64,000 bases of DNA from Alphaproteobacteria bacterium (GCA_009995595.1 JAACPE010000006.1:1-64000), one strand, 5' to 3'. Shown: positions 25,869-37,521, counted from the first letter of the stretch. Notes: a model not told the origin generated them from the letters alone. A program made the numbers and translations.

Positions 25869-26138
25869 CTAATGCGTTGACTTTAGAAATTCTCTGACAT
25901 CACCCACAAGACGTTCAATTTCTTCGAGGCAAGAAATATCAACATTACAAAATTCTCTTTCGATTTCGTGTCCTTCATCTTCTTGAAGAATAAGAATGAG
26001 GTTATACTTACCATCTTTCTGGTTTACTTGAAAACTTAGTGCGCTTCTATTGATGTCGTGCAATTTGGCTGGCGTAAATTCTTTTACGACTTTACCGTAT
26101 TTTCCTTCACTTATGGATGTTAAAAAGTTCTTAAGCAT
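25869..26138 (-). CDS. Small hypothetical protein in atp operon, 89 residues
   Basis: No family recognised. Soluble, with alternating strands (ALSFQVNQKDGKYNLILILQED) and a C-terminal helix (CLEEIERLVGDVREFLK). No signal peptide. The layout of strands then helix could suit a small binding protein, but this is only a visual impression. It sits 11 bp after atpD and 12 bp before the amphi-Trp gene, so it is almost certainly in the same mRNA. A possible interaction with the ATP synthase is inferred only from position. Confidence 0.72.
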   Translation of the reverse strand: MLKNFLTSISEGKYGKVVKEFTPAKLHDINRSALSFQVNQKDGKYNLILILQEDEGHEIEREFCNVDISCLEEIERLVGDVREFLKSTH

Positions 26139-26149
26139 ACAGACCTACC

Positions 26150-27604
<1,455 letters not shown>

Positions 27605-27626
27605 TTATTTAATTCGTATCAATTTG

Positions 27627-28226
27627 TTATTCGTTAATCATTGTTGTAGGTTTTGGATCAATTTCTTGCGTTTCTCGGCCTATATTGCTTACATTTCCTG
27701 TTTCGCTGTTTAAAACAGCGCCTGTCTTATCTGTTAATCTTTCCAAAGGGCTTTTTTCTAACTTACTTAAAACCTCTGGGTCTAAACTCTTTTCTGTGAC
27801 GCGGTAATCAGGTTGTAGCCTTTTATAAGCGTCATATTCTTCCTTCACACGGTCCAAAGAGGGATAGTCTTTGGGAAGTATTTTGCATCCTTTGCTTTTG
27901 GCTATGGATGCTAAATATGTATGCCTTGCGACAAGGGCTTCATATTCTGTTGCTTCTGCATTTTTAAAATCCATCAAAAGCCATGGAACATAAAGAAAAA
28001 ACCATCCAGCCACACCATACGCCACATTTTGTTTAAGCTTGTCGGTTTTTGGCAATAATTGATGAATTTCAAATTCTAGATTTTCAATTTCATAAGTGAG
28101 TAACTTACAATTTTTCTTTTCATCATTTAATCGCTGCACCATAACCGGTTCTGGGTTTCGACCGCCGCATGCTGTGAGCAGCAAAAGGGATGAAATCAGA
28201 CCTGTCAGGATGACTTTTCTTTTCAA
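27627..28226 (-). CDS. Lipoprotein encoded between atpG and atpD
   Basis: 199 residues starting from TTG at 28226, which has GGAGG 9 bases upstream overlapping the end of atpG; an in-frame ATG at 28259 inside atpG is less likely. The N-terminus is a lipoprotein signal: KRK, a hydrophobic core, then the lipobox LTAC. After lipidation the mature protein has helical heptads (residues about 25-60) and a second hydrophobic stretch (GVAGWFFLYVPWLLMD), so it may be inserted again. No family recognised. Placement inside the atp operon is very unusual for a lipoprotein. Confidence 0.75.
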   Translation of the reverse strand: MKRKVILTGLISSLLLLTACGGRNPEPVMVQRLNDEKKNCKLLTYEIENLEFEIHQLLPKTDKLKQNVAYGVAGWFFLYVPWLLMDFKNAEATEYEALVARHTYLASIAKSKGCKILPKDYPSLDRVKEEYDAYKRLQPDYRVTEKSLDPEVLSKLEKSPLERLTDKTGAVLNSETGNVSNIGRETQEIDPKPTTMINE

Positions 28227-28227
28227 A

Positions 28228-29145
28228 TTACAAAGCCTCCGCCCCTGAAATAATTTCAATCAATTCTTTGGTGATTGCGGCCTGACGGGCGCGGTTATAT
28301 TCAAGTGTAAGGCCGTTGATGCGATCACCAGCATTACGTGTTGCATTATCCATCGCTGTCATACGCGCGGCTTGCTCACCTGCGGCACTATCCAAAAGCC
28401 CACGGAAGAGTTGAACACCAAGGTTACGCGGTAAAAGCTGGGCAAGAATACCCTCTTCGCTTGGTTCAAAGCTATAAGGCGATTGCGCGGTTGCGGCCTC
28501 TTTTTTGTCTTTAGTCTTATCAGCATTGTCATTTGAGCCAGATTTTGGCAATTCAAATGGAATGATTAGCTGCGCTGTTGGGCGCTGCGTGAGCACAGAT
28601 ACAAAGCTATTATATATAAGAGAACAAACATCAAACTTACCCGCTTCAAATTGCTCTAAAACATATTGTGTCACTTGGTTGGCTTCGGCAAAATTAACGC
28701 GGCTACCTGATCCAAAACCCGTATAGCTTTGAACGATAATATCACCATGCTCGCGTTTTAAAAGATCACGCGCTTTACGGCCAATGGTCACAATTTGAAC
28801 CTTTTTACCTTCGGCTTTAAGGCGTGCAATCTCCAGACGTGCCAAACGCACCAAGTTACCATTAAACCCGCCACAAAGGCCGCGATCTGATGTCACAACA
28901 ACCAGTAAATGACGCTCATCACTGCCAGTTCCAATAAGAAGCTTGGGTGAGGCCGCCGTAACAGTCACACGCGATGCGACACGGCTCAACATCTCGCCCA
29001 TCGCACGCGCATAGGGCTGGGCACTTTCGGCCTGATCTTGTGCTTTTTTAAGCTTAGAGGCCGCAACCATTTTCATCGCCGACGTAATTTTTTTCGTCGA
29101 CTTAACAGAGGCAATTCTATCTCGGTAAGTTTTTAAACTTGGCAT
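28228..29145 (-). CDS. atpG: ATP synthase F1, gamma subunit
   Basis: 305-residue rotor shaft subunit. Typical N-terminus ([20 protein letters not shown]) and C-terminal helix ([22 protein letters not shown]) make a coiled coil within the alpha-beta hexamer. Compared with the usual 285-295 residues it has an extra polar segment at about residues 200-220, [20 protein letters not shown], inserted between conserved strands; most likely a surface loop. It follows atpA by 45 bp. Confidence 0.96.
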   Translation of the reverse strand: MPSLKTYRDRIASVKSTKKITSAMKMVAASKLKKAQDQAESAQPYARAMGEMLSRVASRVTVTAASPKLLIGTGSDERHLLVVVTSDRGLCGGFNGNLVRLARLEIARLKAEGKKVQIVTIGRKARDLLKREHGDIIVQSYTGFGSGSRVNFAEANQVTQYVLEQFEAGKFDVCSLIYNSFVSVLTQRPTAQLIIPFELPKSGSNDNADKTKDKKEAATAQSPYSFEPSEEGILAQLLPRNLGVQLFRGLLDSAAGEQAARMTAMDNATRNAGDRINGLTLEYNRARQAAITKELIEIISGAEAL

Positions 29146-29190
29146 TGACGCGTTTCCTAATCTTTAGCCGTTATCTTTTTCAAACAATCG

Positions 29191-30741
29191 TTACGCCGCT
29201 TTCTTATGGGCAGAAACATAACCTTTGGCGAATTTTTCCAAGAATTTATGAAGGTCTTTCTCGATTTTATCGTCAATTTTTTGTTGATCACGAATAGCTT
29301 TCAGCAAGTCTTTTGCATTAGAACGCGCATCATCAAGAAGACGGCTCTCAAAATCCGACACACTCGCAACAGCAACATTATCCAAATACCCTTTTGTCCC
29401 TGCAAAAATAACAAGAACCTGCTCTTCCATTGTCAATGGTGAGTATTGTGGTTGTTTCAATAACTGCGTGAGGCGCGCTCCACGCGCAAGCAATTTCTGT
29501 GTTGAAGGATCAAGGTCGGACGCAAACTGAGCGAACGCTTCCATTTCACGATACTGCGCTAGTTCAAGCTTGATCGAACCAGATACTTGTTTCATCGCCT
29601 TTGTCTGCGCGGCAGAACCAACACGGGACACGGACAGACCAACATTAATTGCCGGACGAATGCCTTTAAAGAACAAGTTCGTTTCAAGGAAGATCTGACC
29701 ATCCGTAATCGAAATTACGTTCGTTGGAATATACGCCGAAACATCACCCGCTTGCGTTTCAATGATCGGCAGCGCCGTCATAGAACCAGAACCATTGGCC
29801 TCGTTTAATTTACACGCACGTTCAAGAAGACGTGAATGAATGTAGAAAACATCCCCTGGATAAGCTTCACGACCCGGCGGACGACGAAGAAGAAGTGACA
29901 TTTGACGATAAGCAACCGCCTGTTTCGACAAATCATCATAAATAATTAGGGAGTGCATGCCGTTATCACGGAAATACTCGCCCATAGCTGCCCCTGTATA
30001 AGGAGCAAGATATTGCATCGGCGCAGGATCAGAGGCTGTTGCCGCAATAACGATTGAGTATTCCATCGCCCCATTATCTTGTAGCTCTTTCACAAGCTGC
30101 GCGACTGTTGAACGCTTTTGACCAATCGCCACGTAGACGCAGTAAAGCTTCTTACTTTCATCATCAGAACCGTTGATGTACTTCTGATTAATGATTGTAT
30201 CAACCGCAACTGCTGTTTTCCCTGTTTGACGGTCACCAATAATAAGCTCACGCTGGCCTCGACCAACAGGGACAAGCGCATCAATTGCTTTAATACCCGA
30301 TTGCATTGGCTCATGAACAGATTTACGCGGCATAATGCCAGGCGCCTTAACTTCAACAAGTGATGTTTGTTTTGTCTTGATGGGGCCTTTGCCATCAATC
30401 GGGTTACCCAAACCATCAACAACGCGTCCCAAAAGCTCTTTACCCACTGGTACTTGAACAATTTCACCCGTACGGCGAACAATGTCGCCTTCTTTAATGT
30501 CGCGGTCAGACCCGAAAATAACAACACCCACATTGTCAACTTCAAGGTTCAGCGCCATTCCCTTGACACCACCTGGAAACTCGACCATCTCACCTGCTTG
30601 CACTTGATCAAGGCCATAAACACGTGCGACACCATCCCCAACGGATAAAACTTGTCCAATTTCAGCGACATCAGCTTGGGCGCTAAAGTCTGCAATCTGC
30701 TTTTTCAGAATTTCAGAGATTTCTGCTGCACGAATTTCCAT
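29191..30741 (-). CDS. atpA: ATP synthase F1, alpha subunit
   Basis: 516-residue non-catalytic nucleotide-binding subunit. Walker A GDRQTGKT is at about residues 169-176 and the arginine-finger region lies in [17 protein letters not shown]. The N-terminal start [16 protein letters not shown] is typical of alphaproteobacterial AtpA. Length is slightly over the usual 510. It lies between atpH (56 bp upstream) and atpG. Confidence 0.98.
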   Translation of the reverse strand: MEIRAAEISEILKKQIADFSAQADVAEIGQVLSVGDGVARVYGLDQVQAGEMVEFPGGVKGMALNLEVDNVGVVIFGSDRDIKEGDIVRRTGEIVQVPVGKELLGRVVDGLGNPIDGKGPIKTKQTSLVEVKAPGIMPRKSVHEPMQSGIKAIDALVPVGRGQRELIIGDRQTGKTAVAVDTIINQKYINGSDDESKKLYCVYVAIGQKRSTVAQLVKELQDNGAMEYSIVIAATASDPAPMQYLAPYTGAAMGEYFRDNGMHSLIIYDDLSKQAVAYRQMSLLLRRPPGREAYPGDVFYIHSRLLERACKLNEANGSGSMTALPIIETQAGDVSAYIPTNVISITDGQIFLETNLFFKGIRPAINVGLSVSRVGSAAQTKAMKQVSGSIKLELAQYREMEAFAQFASDLDPSTQKLLARGARLTQLLKQPQYSPLTMEEQVLVIFAGTKGYLDNVAVASVSDFESRLLDDARSNAKDLLKAIRDQQKIDDKIEKDLHKFLEKFAKGYVSAHKKAA

Positions 30742-30797
30742 TTTTATTTTCCTCTTTTATAAATCAATCTGTGTTCGGTTATGGTTAATTATATTTG

Positions 30798-31394
30798 TTA
30801 ATTCTCATTTGCCACGTTTTTAGCGGGCGCATTATTATTCGCATTGGATGTCATCGCAATTTTCAGGCGCTCTAACTTACGTTTGATCGAATCATCAATC
30901 ATTTGCGATCCAACTGTAACGACCATGCCTCCGATGAGAGATTCATCAACATCAAGATGGACGGAAACAGTTTTGCCAACCGCTTTAGTTAAGGCATCCT
31001 GCAATGCTTTTTCTTGATCTGGCGAGAGCTTAAACGCTGTTTGCACCCGCGCGGCTACTTCGCCCCGGCGCGCCGCAAGGTCTTTAGTGACCGCAGCAAT
31101 TATTGAATCAATCATGGATAAGCGCCTATTTTGCGCCAATAAAGCCAAAAAATTTGCCGTAATATCTTGAAATTTAGCCTTTTTAGAAAGTGCCGTAATG
31201 GCTTCTTGTTGGTCAAGACGGCTAATCAGAGGTGATTTAATGAATGTTTTAAGATCCTCGGACCCCGCAATCATCATTGCAAATTCTTGAAGGTCTTTTT
31301 CGATAGCGTCAGATTTTTGAGACTCAATAGCGCTGTCTACAAAGGCTGAAGCATATCTCATGGCGACAACGCCGGATGTCTTATTTGAGGCCAC
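30798..31394 (-). CDS. atpH: ATP synthase F1, delta subunit
   Basis: 198 residues, the OSCP/delta subunit linking the peripheral stalk to F1. The N-terminal helical domain (MRYASAFVDSAIES onward) and C-terminal DESLIGGMVVTVGSQMIDDSIKRKL are diagnostic. A GTG start at 31394 is supported by AAAGGACC four bases upstream. It is somewhat longer than typical because of a polar tail. It heads the operon. F0 genes (atpB, atpE, atpF) are elsewhere, as is usual in Alphaproteobacteria. Confidence 0.95.
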   Translation of the reverse strand: MASNKTSGVVAMRYASAFVDSAIESQKSDAIEKDLQEFAMMIAGSEDLKTFIKSPLISRLDQQEAITALSKKAKFQDITANFLALLAQNRRLSMIDSIIAAVTKDLAARRGEVAARVQTAFKLSPDQEKALQDALTKAVGKTVSVHLDVDESLIGGMVVTVGSQMIDDSIKRKLERLKIAMTSNANNNAPAKNVANEN

Positions 31395-31440
31395 GTTTGG
31401 TCCTTTTTTATTGTATATTTTTTACTATTAAGCTGCAGTG

Positions 31441-31469
31441 GATTTAGCACATGAAAATGGCGAGTGCAA
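31441..31469 (-). promoter_or_regulatory. Candidate promoter of the atp operon
   Basis: On the minus strand TTGCAC (31469-31464) and TAAATC (31446-31441) are 17 bp apart, about 50 bp before the atpH start. No other -35/-10 pair of similar quality was found in the 117-bp gap. Transcription start is not verified. Confidence 0.5.
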
Positions 31470-31511
31470 GGGATAGTGAAGGCTAATTTTCACAGATTTT
31501 TCACTTTTTTC

Positions 31512-32369
31512 TCATTGTTTAAAAAAAAGCGAAAATTCAAACCAATTGTATTTTTCGGGCATCATAAAAAAAACAACCGTTTTAAACAAAATCAAATGTC
31601 CAATGTAAACTGATAGGGCATGGCGCCCACATAATTGAACAATAAAAACAAAGGGTTGAGGCAACATCCTCGTTAATTTTGGAAAGACCATCGGCTCAAA
31701 TTTTAAAAGAACAAGACAAACACCTAAAACAAGACCTGCAAAACTAAATAAGATAGTATTTTCATATGCCGAAAAACCAAATGTAAGTTGCTGAATCACG
31801 ATATACAAACTTGCACAGAGCATGAGAAAAGTAAAAAGAGCTGCTTCGGACATCCCCTTTTCATTATTACATTGGTTTGCCCTAACATAATATCCCATTA
31901 ATGCAAAAACGAAACACTGAGTCCCATATTCAAGATAAGGGCGCGTCGTCATCGCCCATATCGAAAAAACAAAAATAGCTGAAACAAGAGCAAAAAAACC
32001 CTTATTCGTGATCCATGTCAGCCGATCAAGAACAAACCGCGCCAAAATAATAGAAAAAAGAATATTAAGCGGAAAAATAGACATTCCATAAATCATATTG
32101 ATAATAACAAGCAAACCGGCTCCAAAAACCAGATTCGCACTGATATCGCGTGTTCGTGCATATCCAACTAAAAACAACCAAATTGGAAAAGAGGCACGCC
32201 CAATCACGCGCCAAATAATCTGATCCGGAAAAAAATACATCCCGACATGATCAATAATCATCGTCACAACTGCAAATGCCTTTAGGAGGTCATACGATGT
32301 AATATCACTAGGATATTTTTTTTTAAATCCGGCCAAAAGACCTCTGCTTATTTTTTTATATTTATTCAT
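31512..32369 (-). CDS. TraX family membrane protein
   Basis: 285-residue polytopic inner-membrane protein with about eight to nine helices. The family start is clear: YDLLKAFAVVTMIIDHVGM and WRVIGRASFPIWLFLVGY. TraX of plasmid F acetylates the pilin N-terminus; chromosomal homologues belong to the acyltransferase-3-like group of unknown target. No conjugation gene is nearby. It is divergent from a second TraX-like gene across 58 bp, so the two probably share a regulatory region. Confidence 0.8.
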   Translation of the reverse strand: MNKYKKISRGLLAGFKKKYPSDITSYDLLKAFAVVTMIIDHVGMYFFPDQIIWRVIGRASFPIWLFLVGYARTRDISANLVFGAGLLVIINMIYGMSIFPLNILFSIILARFVLDRLTWITNKGFFALVSAIFVFSIWAMTTRPYLEYGTQCFVFALMGYYVRANQCNNEKGMSEAALFTFLMLCASLYIVIQQLTFGFSAYENTILFSFAGLVLGVCLVLLKFEPMVFPKLTRMLPQPFVFIVQLCGRHALSVYIGHLILFKTVVFFMMPEKYNWFEFSLFFKQ

Positions 32370-32427
32370 AGCCGCACCGCAATTTTGATATCATAATGAC
32401 AAGAATAAATAACGATTTAAAGCCTTT

Positions 32428-33207
32428 ATGAAAGACCTCTTAAAAATTGTGAATCATGCCGATACTGCTGTTAAGAGCAACATAAAGCTCACAGCTCTTT
32501 TTGCGCTTGCCGTTATTATTATGATTATAGGGCATTTTTTATATTTTTTCATAGATAATGCCCATTATACCCGCATTCCGGACCGCATTCTTGCTCCCGT
32601 CTTTCTGATTGCTATTGGCTATAATGCAGGGCACAAGCTAAGCGATTACATTATATATGGCGCTTTTGCCCTTGTATTAGTTGAATTTTTTATAATAGGT
32701 CAAATTCATGGCTCTATTCTTCTGACCATCGTGTTAGTGAGATTATTGATAGAGCCTTTGGCAAAACTAATGCTTACAAGTGTTGTTTGGGTTTGGAGCC
32801 TAAGTCTATGTTTCATATTACTTTATCTTCTAACTGGGCAGTATTTAGAGTATAGTTTTATTGCCGTTATACTTGCCTTTGCAGGATGGCTCAGGAAAAA
32901 TGAAAAAGCCCTTGATATTAAAGTAGTTAAATCTCGTACATACTTCATTTTCGCGCTGATTGCCTACATCATCACCATCCAACTTGGTTTTCAGTTTAAT
33001 ACGCCAACACTGCTGCTCATAGGGCTCGGGACAACTGTGACGTTTTATCTCATGTACAATATACAGCCTCTATTGGTAAATTCCATTAAATGGAAGCCAC
33101 AAGGACATATCGGAAAAGCTATCAAATGGGTAGGTCACAAGAGCCTTGGGATTTACCTCACTCACATGATTCTGTTTTATATCATTTACTTTTTTATCAC
33201 GCGTTAA
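32428..33207 (+). CDS. TraX-like membrane protein, divergent relative
   Basis: 259 residues, about eight membrane helices. It shares the same layout with the neighbouring TraX gene: FALAVIIMIIGHFLYFF corresponds to the IIDHVGM segment, IPDRILAPVFLIAIGYN to the GRASFPIWLFLVGY segment, and the end GHKSLGIYLTHMILF to the other's GRHALSVYIGHLILF. The histidine in IIGH is retained. Similarity is low, so this is an old duplication or a separate recruitment. It overlaps priA at the 3' end by 4 bp. Confidence 0.68.
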   Translation: MKDLLKIVNHADTAVKSNIKLTALFALAVIIMIIGHFLYFFIDNAHYTRIPDRILAPVFLIAIGYNAGHKLSDYIIYGAFALVLVEFFIIGQIHGSILLTIVLVRLLIEPLAKLMLTSVVWVWSLSLCFILLYLLTGQYLEYSFIAVILAFAGWLRKNEKALDIKVVKSRTYFIFALIAYIITIQLGFQFNTPTLLLIGLGTTVTFYLMYNIQPLLVNSIKWKPQGHIGKAIKWVGHKSLGIYLTHMILFYIIYFFITR

Positions 33208-35384
33208 AAGAAACTCTGGGGATCAACATCCACTTGTACGCGCACAGTTGAAGGGATTTTAAAGCTTTTAAGCCAATACCTTAATGCTTTTTGTATATCT
33301 ATAGATTTATCGGCGCGTACTAATAAACGACGACGATAATTACCGCGCAGTCGATACATTGGCGCCTCCGCGGGCCCTAAAGTATCAATGCCTTCGCCGC
33401 GCGGCGCAGTCTGGGCAAGCTTTATAGAAACCTCTTGAACAAGTTTTTCATCACGCCCTGAGACAATAATACCAGCTAAACGGCTGAAAGGCGGCATAAA
33501 GGCCTCTTCACGCTCTTCACGCTCGACGAGCAAAAATTCATCGCGGTCATTGGAGGATAAAGCCTGCATAACCCGACTTTCGGGATTAAAGGTTTGCAAA
33601 TAAACATGCCCTTTGGCCTTTTCGCGCCCTGCACGCCCCGCAACTTGGTGTAAGAGCTGATAGGTGCGCTCGGTTGCCCGCAAATCCCCACCGCTTAATC
33701 CCAAATCACCATCAATCACCCCAACACAAGTCAGGCGCGGGAAGTGATGTCCTTTGGCTATAATCTGCGTGCCAATAATTATATCAATGTCACTATTGTG
33801 AATGTCATGCAGTATATCTTTAAGCTTATCATGCGTATCTGCCGTATCACTCGATAATACTGCGATTTTTGCTTCTGGGAAAATCTGCTCTACTTCCTCT
33901 TTAATACGCTCAATCCCGGGGCCACAGGCGGCAAGGCTCTCTTTATCATCACATGTGGGGCAAGCATTCGGAAAGTTCACAAAATACCCGCAATGATGGC
34001 AATGTAATTTGTTGGAACGACGATGATCAATCAGCCACGCCGTGCAGCGCGGACATTCAAAACGATGCCCACAAGTACGGCACAGCGTTAGCGGTGCATA
34101 ACCACGGCGGTTTAGGAATAAGAGGCTCTGCTCCCCACATTCCATCGCGTCTTTAATGGCTTTGGTAAGCGTTGGCGCAATAAAATGTTGACGATCTTCG
34201 GGCTTATCAATTTTTAAGTTAATCAAATGTACATCGGGCATTTCCGCACCACCATGGCGCTTGGGCAACACCAAATGCTCATATCGCCCCTCCCAGACAT
34301 TATGCATGGTCTCTAAGGACGGGGTGGCAGACACCATTGTAATCGGAAATCCCCCCATTTTTGCCCGCACCACCGCCATATCACGGGCATTATAAATAAC
34401 GCCCTCTTCTTGTTTATAGGCGGGGTCATGTTCTTCATCGACCACGATTAACCCCAGATTCTGATAGGGTAAAAACAGCGCGGAACGTGCTCCAATGACT
34501 ACCTTAGTTTGCCCCAGCGCCACGCCGCGCCATGTCAATTTACGCTTTGCCGCGCTTAAAGAGGAGTGCCATAACGCAGGTGAGCAGCCAAAGCGCGACT
34601 TAAACCGCGCCAAAAAAGCATTCGAAAGCGCAATTTCAGGTAATAATATCAACACTTGTTTATTCTGTTTCAGCGCCTCAGCCACGGCCTCAAAATAAAC
34701 TTCCGTCTTCCCTGCCCCTGTAACCCCATCCAGCAAGCTCACAGCAAAACCCCCCGCTTTGACTTGCGCTTTAAGTGTATCAGCCGCCTCTTTTTGCTCT
34801 GGCGACAAAAGCGCCCCTGCCCGCATAGCATCTGGCACGCGGCATGGCGGCGGCGCGGTCAGCTCCAGCGTTTTCAAAAGCCCATTTTGCTCCAATGTCT
34901 TAACCACCCCCGATGAACACCCTGCCTCCTCGGCAAGTTCACTCGCACGGCGCGGCAAACCATCCAGAGCAACCTCTAAAACTGCGCGCCCTTTGGGTGA
35001 CATCATTTTTGGATCAATATCAGGGTCACTTATAATATATCCCATAACAGGCTTTGGCGGCTCTAACGCGCCGGTCACACTCATCGTAAGCTTTAAGACC
35101 GAACCCAGCGGCGCCATCGTATACTGCGCCATCCAACTTAAAAATTTGCGGTGAACATCAGGCAAAGGCGGTAAATCATAGAGTGAGATAAGCGACTTCA
35201 TCTTATCTGCCGCCACATCGCCCTTCCCCTGCCCCCAAACCACCGCAGGTACTTCACGCTTACCAAGCGGCACACAAACATAAGCACCCTCTTGCGCCTC
35301 AACCCCTTGAGGCACAGCATAATCATAAGCCTTATCAACAGGATAGGGCACAAGCGCAGCAACAGAGTAGTTTTTATTTGACAT
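33204..35384 (-). CDS. priA: Primosomal protein N' (replication restart helicase)
   Basis: 726-residue 3'-5' DNA helicase that reloads the replisome at stalled forks. Walker A is GVTGAGKTEVYF at about residues 220-231, and the DEAH-type box is DEEHDPAYKQ. Eight cysteines in CRTCGHRFECPRC and CHHCGYFVNF/CPTC (about residues 431-470) form two zinc sites. Motif VI reads QVAGRAGR. The N-terminal 3'-DNA-binding domain is present. Length is normal. A hypothetical gene starts divergently 54 bp away. Confidence 0.97.
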   Translation of the reverse strand: MSNKNYSVAALVPYPVDKAYDYAVPQGVEAQEGAYVCVPLGKREVPAVVWGQGKGDVAADKMKSLISLYDLPPLPDVHRKFLSWMAQYTMAPLGSVLKLTMSVTGALEPPKPVMGYIISDPDIDPKMMSPKGRAVLEVALDGLPRRASELAEEAGCSSGVVKTLEQNGLLKTLELTAPPPCRVPDAMRAGALLSPEQKEAADTLKAQVKAGGFAVSLLDGVTGAGKTEVYFEAVAEALKQNKQVLILLPEIALSNAFLARFKSRFGCSPALWHSSLSAAKRKLTWRGVALGQTKVVIGARSALFLPYQNLGLIVVDEEHDPAYKQEEGVIYNARDMAVVRAKMGGFPITMVSATPSLETMHNVWEGRYEHLVLPKRHGGAEMPDVHLINLKIDKPEDRQHFIAPTLTKAIKDAMECGEQSLLFLNRRGYAPLTLCRTCGHRFECPRCTAWLIDHRRSNKLHCHHCGYFVNFPNACPTCDDKESLAACGPGIERIKEEVEQIFPEAKIAVLSSDTADTHDKLKDILHDIHNSDIDIIIGTQIIAKGHHFPRLTCVGVIDGDLGLSGGDLRATERTYQLLHQVAGRAGREKAKGHVYLQTFNPESRVMQALSSNDRDEFLLVEREEREEAFMPPFSRLAGIIVSGRDEKLVQEVSIKLAQTAPRGEGIDTLGPAEAPMYRLRGNYRRRLLVRADKSIDIQKALRYWLKSFKIPSTVRVQVDVDPQSFF

Positions 35385-35438
35385 AATATTAATTCTTGCG
35401 TAGTTTAGTCATTAAATCATAGTTAAGGAGTGTGTGAA

Positions 35439-36017
35439 ATGGCTTTTGATTGGACAAAACCTGCAGAAGCCGCGAGAGCTGGATTAGAGGCGGCTAAACA
35501 ATTACTAAGCTCAGGCTTTAGGGCATCCAAAGAGCAGCCAGCCAGCCCTGAAACCCATGTGAGAATTTCAGTTCGAGATCTACATGATAAAATCTGCCAT
35601 TTAAGAAAATTTGATGATAATGACGACCAATTAAAAACAAGAATTGAAACGCTTCTTAAAAATCTTAGAAATTCAGTTATGGGTAACCTACCCAGTATTG
35701 AAGCTGCAACAGAAGACCAGCTTTTTGATCAATCAATAGTTCAGGCAGAAGGAAAACCTGTTATGGATTTAGCAGATCGCCCTCACATTGATAAAGCTCA
35801 ACTCACGATTGCCCATCTTCAAGCCTGTGTCAAAAACGCTAAAGATGGTATAGTTGTAATAGATAGGCAAATTTTACAAAATTATAAAGATCAACGCATG
35901 AGTATCATACCTTCTGCTGGATCATTATCTACCATTGAAAAGAGAATCGCGAATTTTGTTAATGAGTCTTTAGGTCAACAATCACCATCCACTCCACAGC
36001 CTAAAGCCCATCTATAA
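35439..36017 (+). CDS. Hypothetical protein, 192 residues
   Basis: No family recognised. ATG at 35439 is chosen over GTG at 35430 because AAGGAG ends 8 bases upstream. Soluble, helical, no signal peptide; basic and polar residues dominate, with a Pro/Ser/Gln-rich C-terminus. A central segment (about residues 45-75) reads as a possible coiled coil. It lies divergent from priA and 76 bp before the transaldolase ATG. Orphan gene. Confidence 0.68.
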   Translation: MAFDWTKPAEAARAGLEAAKQLLSSGFRASKEQPASPETHVRISVRDLHDKICHLRKFDDNDDQLKTRIETLLKNLRNSVMGNLPSIEAATEDQLFDQSIVQAEGKPVMDLADRPHIDKAQLTIAHLQACVKNAKDGIVVIDRQILQNYKDQRMSIIPSAGSLSTIEKRIANFVNESLGQQSPSTPQPKAHL

Positions 36018-36023
36018 AACTTC

Positions 36024-36086
36024 CCTCTTGTTTCTTGTGCCTATTCCTTTAAAAAGGGAGGCGAAATTCATCACAGACACAAGAGG
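36024..36086 (+). promoter_or_regulatory. Possible RNA hairpin sequestering the transaldolase ribosome site
   Basis: CCTCTTGT (36024-36031) is perfectly complementary to ACAAGAGG (36079-36086), and the latter contains the AGAGG ribosome site of the transaldolase gene. A second hairpin, TCCTTT/AAGGGA with a 3-base loop, sits within the loop. If formed, the outer stem would hide the ribosome site. This is read from complementarity only. Confidence 0.4.
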
Positions 36087-36093
36087 AAAACTT

Positions 36094-36750
36094 ATGAAAT
36101 TTTTTGCTGACACATCTGATCTAGACGCCATTGCTGATCTTGCCGACCTTGGTATGCTCGATGGGGTCACAACAAACCCGTCTATTATCGCTAAATCAGG
36201 CAAAGAATTCATTCCTCTTATTAAAGAGATCACCCAAATCTGTTCTGGCCCTGTTAGTGCCGAAGTTGCCTCGACTGACTTTGACACTATGATGAAAGAG
36301 GGCGAAAAACTTGCCCAAATCGCCGAAAACATCGCCGTGAAAGTGCCGCTCACTGAAGCGGGCCTTAAAGTATGTAAAAACCTATCCGATGCTGGCACCA
36401 TGGTGAACGTGACCTTATGTTTCCAACCCATGCAGGCGCTCTTGGCCGCCAAAGCAGGCGCAACCTTCATCTCTCCTTTCGTGGGTCGCCTCGATGACAT
36501 AGGTCAAACGGGCATGGAGCTGATTGCCGATATTCTAACAATTTACGAAAATTATCCTGATTTCCATACCGAAGTTCTTGTGGCCTCTGTCCGTCACCCG
36601 CAACATATTCTGGAAAGCGCACGCATGGGAGCCGACGTTGTCACCTGTCCACCAGATGTCATCAAAAAACTCTATAAACATCCATTGACTGATAAAGGCC
36701 TTGCTGATTTTGTGGCCGATTGGGCAAAGACTGGCCAATCTATTTTATAA
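36094..36750 (+). CDS. Transaldolase, small (FSA/TalC) type
   Basis: 218-residue class I aldolase of the short transaldolase/fructose-6-phosphate aldolase subfamily, cytosolic, non-oxidative pentose phosphate pathway. Start [13 protein letters not shown] has an AGAGGA site 7 bases upstream, preferred over the upstream in-frame start at 36028. The Schiff-base lysine is K83 in VKVPLT, and [11 protein letters not shown] and [11 protein letters not shown] are diagnostic. Transaldolase and fructose-6-phosphate aldolase activities are not separable by eye. Confidence 0.92.
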   Translation: MKFFADTSDLDAIADLADLGMLDGVTTNPSIIAKSGKEFIPLIKEITQICSGPVSAEVASTDFDTMMKEGEKLAQIAENIAVKVPLTEAGLKVCKNLSDAGTMVNVTLCFQPMQALLAAKAGATFISPFVGRLDDIGQTGMELIADILTIYENYPDFHTEVLVASVRHPQHILESARMGADVVTCPPDVIKKLYKHPLTDKGLADFVADWAKTGQSIL

Positions 36751-36792
36751 GTCCTTTCTATAGATTGTCGATAAATATGCTAAACTTTGTGA

Positions 36793-37509
36793 ATGAGTGA
36801 TTCACAAGAAGTGTTAGACATGCCATCAGATAAAGACCTCCACGCAGACGATATACTAGACTACCTTCGGGCGAACCCTAAATTTTTGCAGCAAAACCCG
36901 CAGGCGTGCGATTTACTTGTTCTGCCCAAAACAGGCGCAGGCAAAGACGGTAAAAAAATCGCTGATTTTCAGTCTTTTATGATTGAACGCCTAAAAAACG
37001 ATAAAGAAAAAGTATTAGAGACTACACAAGCGATCGTGGAAAATGCGCGCTCCAACATGAACAACCAACAGCGCATTCACGCCGTTGTTTTGCGCCTGCT
37101 CGAGGCGCGTAATTTCGAAGAATTCATTTCCATCATCACGATGGATATGTCCCAGATGCTCAATACAGATATCGCCGTTTTTGTCGTTGAAAGCAACGGG
37201 CAGGACATTCCCCACATTCACACAACCGGCATTCGCGTTCTCCCCGAAGGCACAATTGATAAATGGATGAACGGACAAAATGTATTACTTCAATCAAGCA
37301 TTAGCGGGATTGAGCCTATTTACGGCGGCGGTGCGAACTTGGTGCAGTCCCAAGCACTTTTACGTATTGATATTGCCATGGACACACCGCCCGCTATCCT
37401 TGCTTTTGGCTCGCGTGATCCTAATATGTTTAGCAACGGCCAAGCAACCGACCTCATCGCCTTCCTCGCCCGCGTCGTAGAACGCTCCTTTAGAAGCTGG
37501 CTCAGTTAA
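36793..37509 (+). CDS. DUF484 (GAF-like) protein
   Basis: 238 residues. N-terminal DILDYLRANPKFLQQNPQ and MIERLKNDKE are the start of DUF484 proteins; the rest is a GAF-like domain ending FLARVVERSFRSWL. Function unknown, but in many Proteobacteria the gene stands directly before xerC as it does here (12 bp to the xerC ATG), which supports the call. Confidence 0.88.
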   Translation: MSDSQEVLDMPSDKDLHADDILDYLRANPKFLQQNPQACDLLVLPKTGAGKDGKKIADFQSFMIERLKNDKEKVLETTQAIVENARSNMNNQQRIHAVVLRLLEARNFEEFISIITMDMSQMLNTDIAVFVVESNGQDIPHIHTTGIRVLPEGTIDKWMNGQNVLLQSSISGIEPIYGGGANLVQSQALLRIDIAMDTPPAILAFGSRDPNMFSNGQATDLIAFLARVVERSFRSWLS

Positions 37510-37521
37510 GCGCGTTTGATC

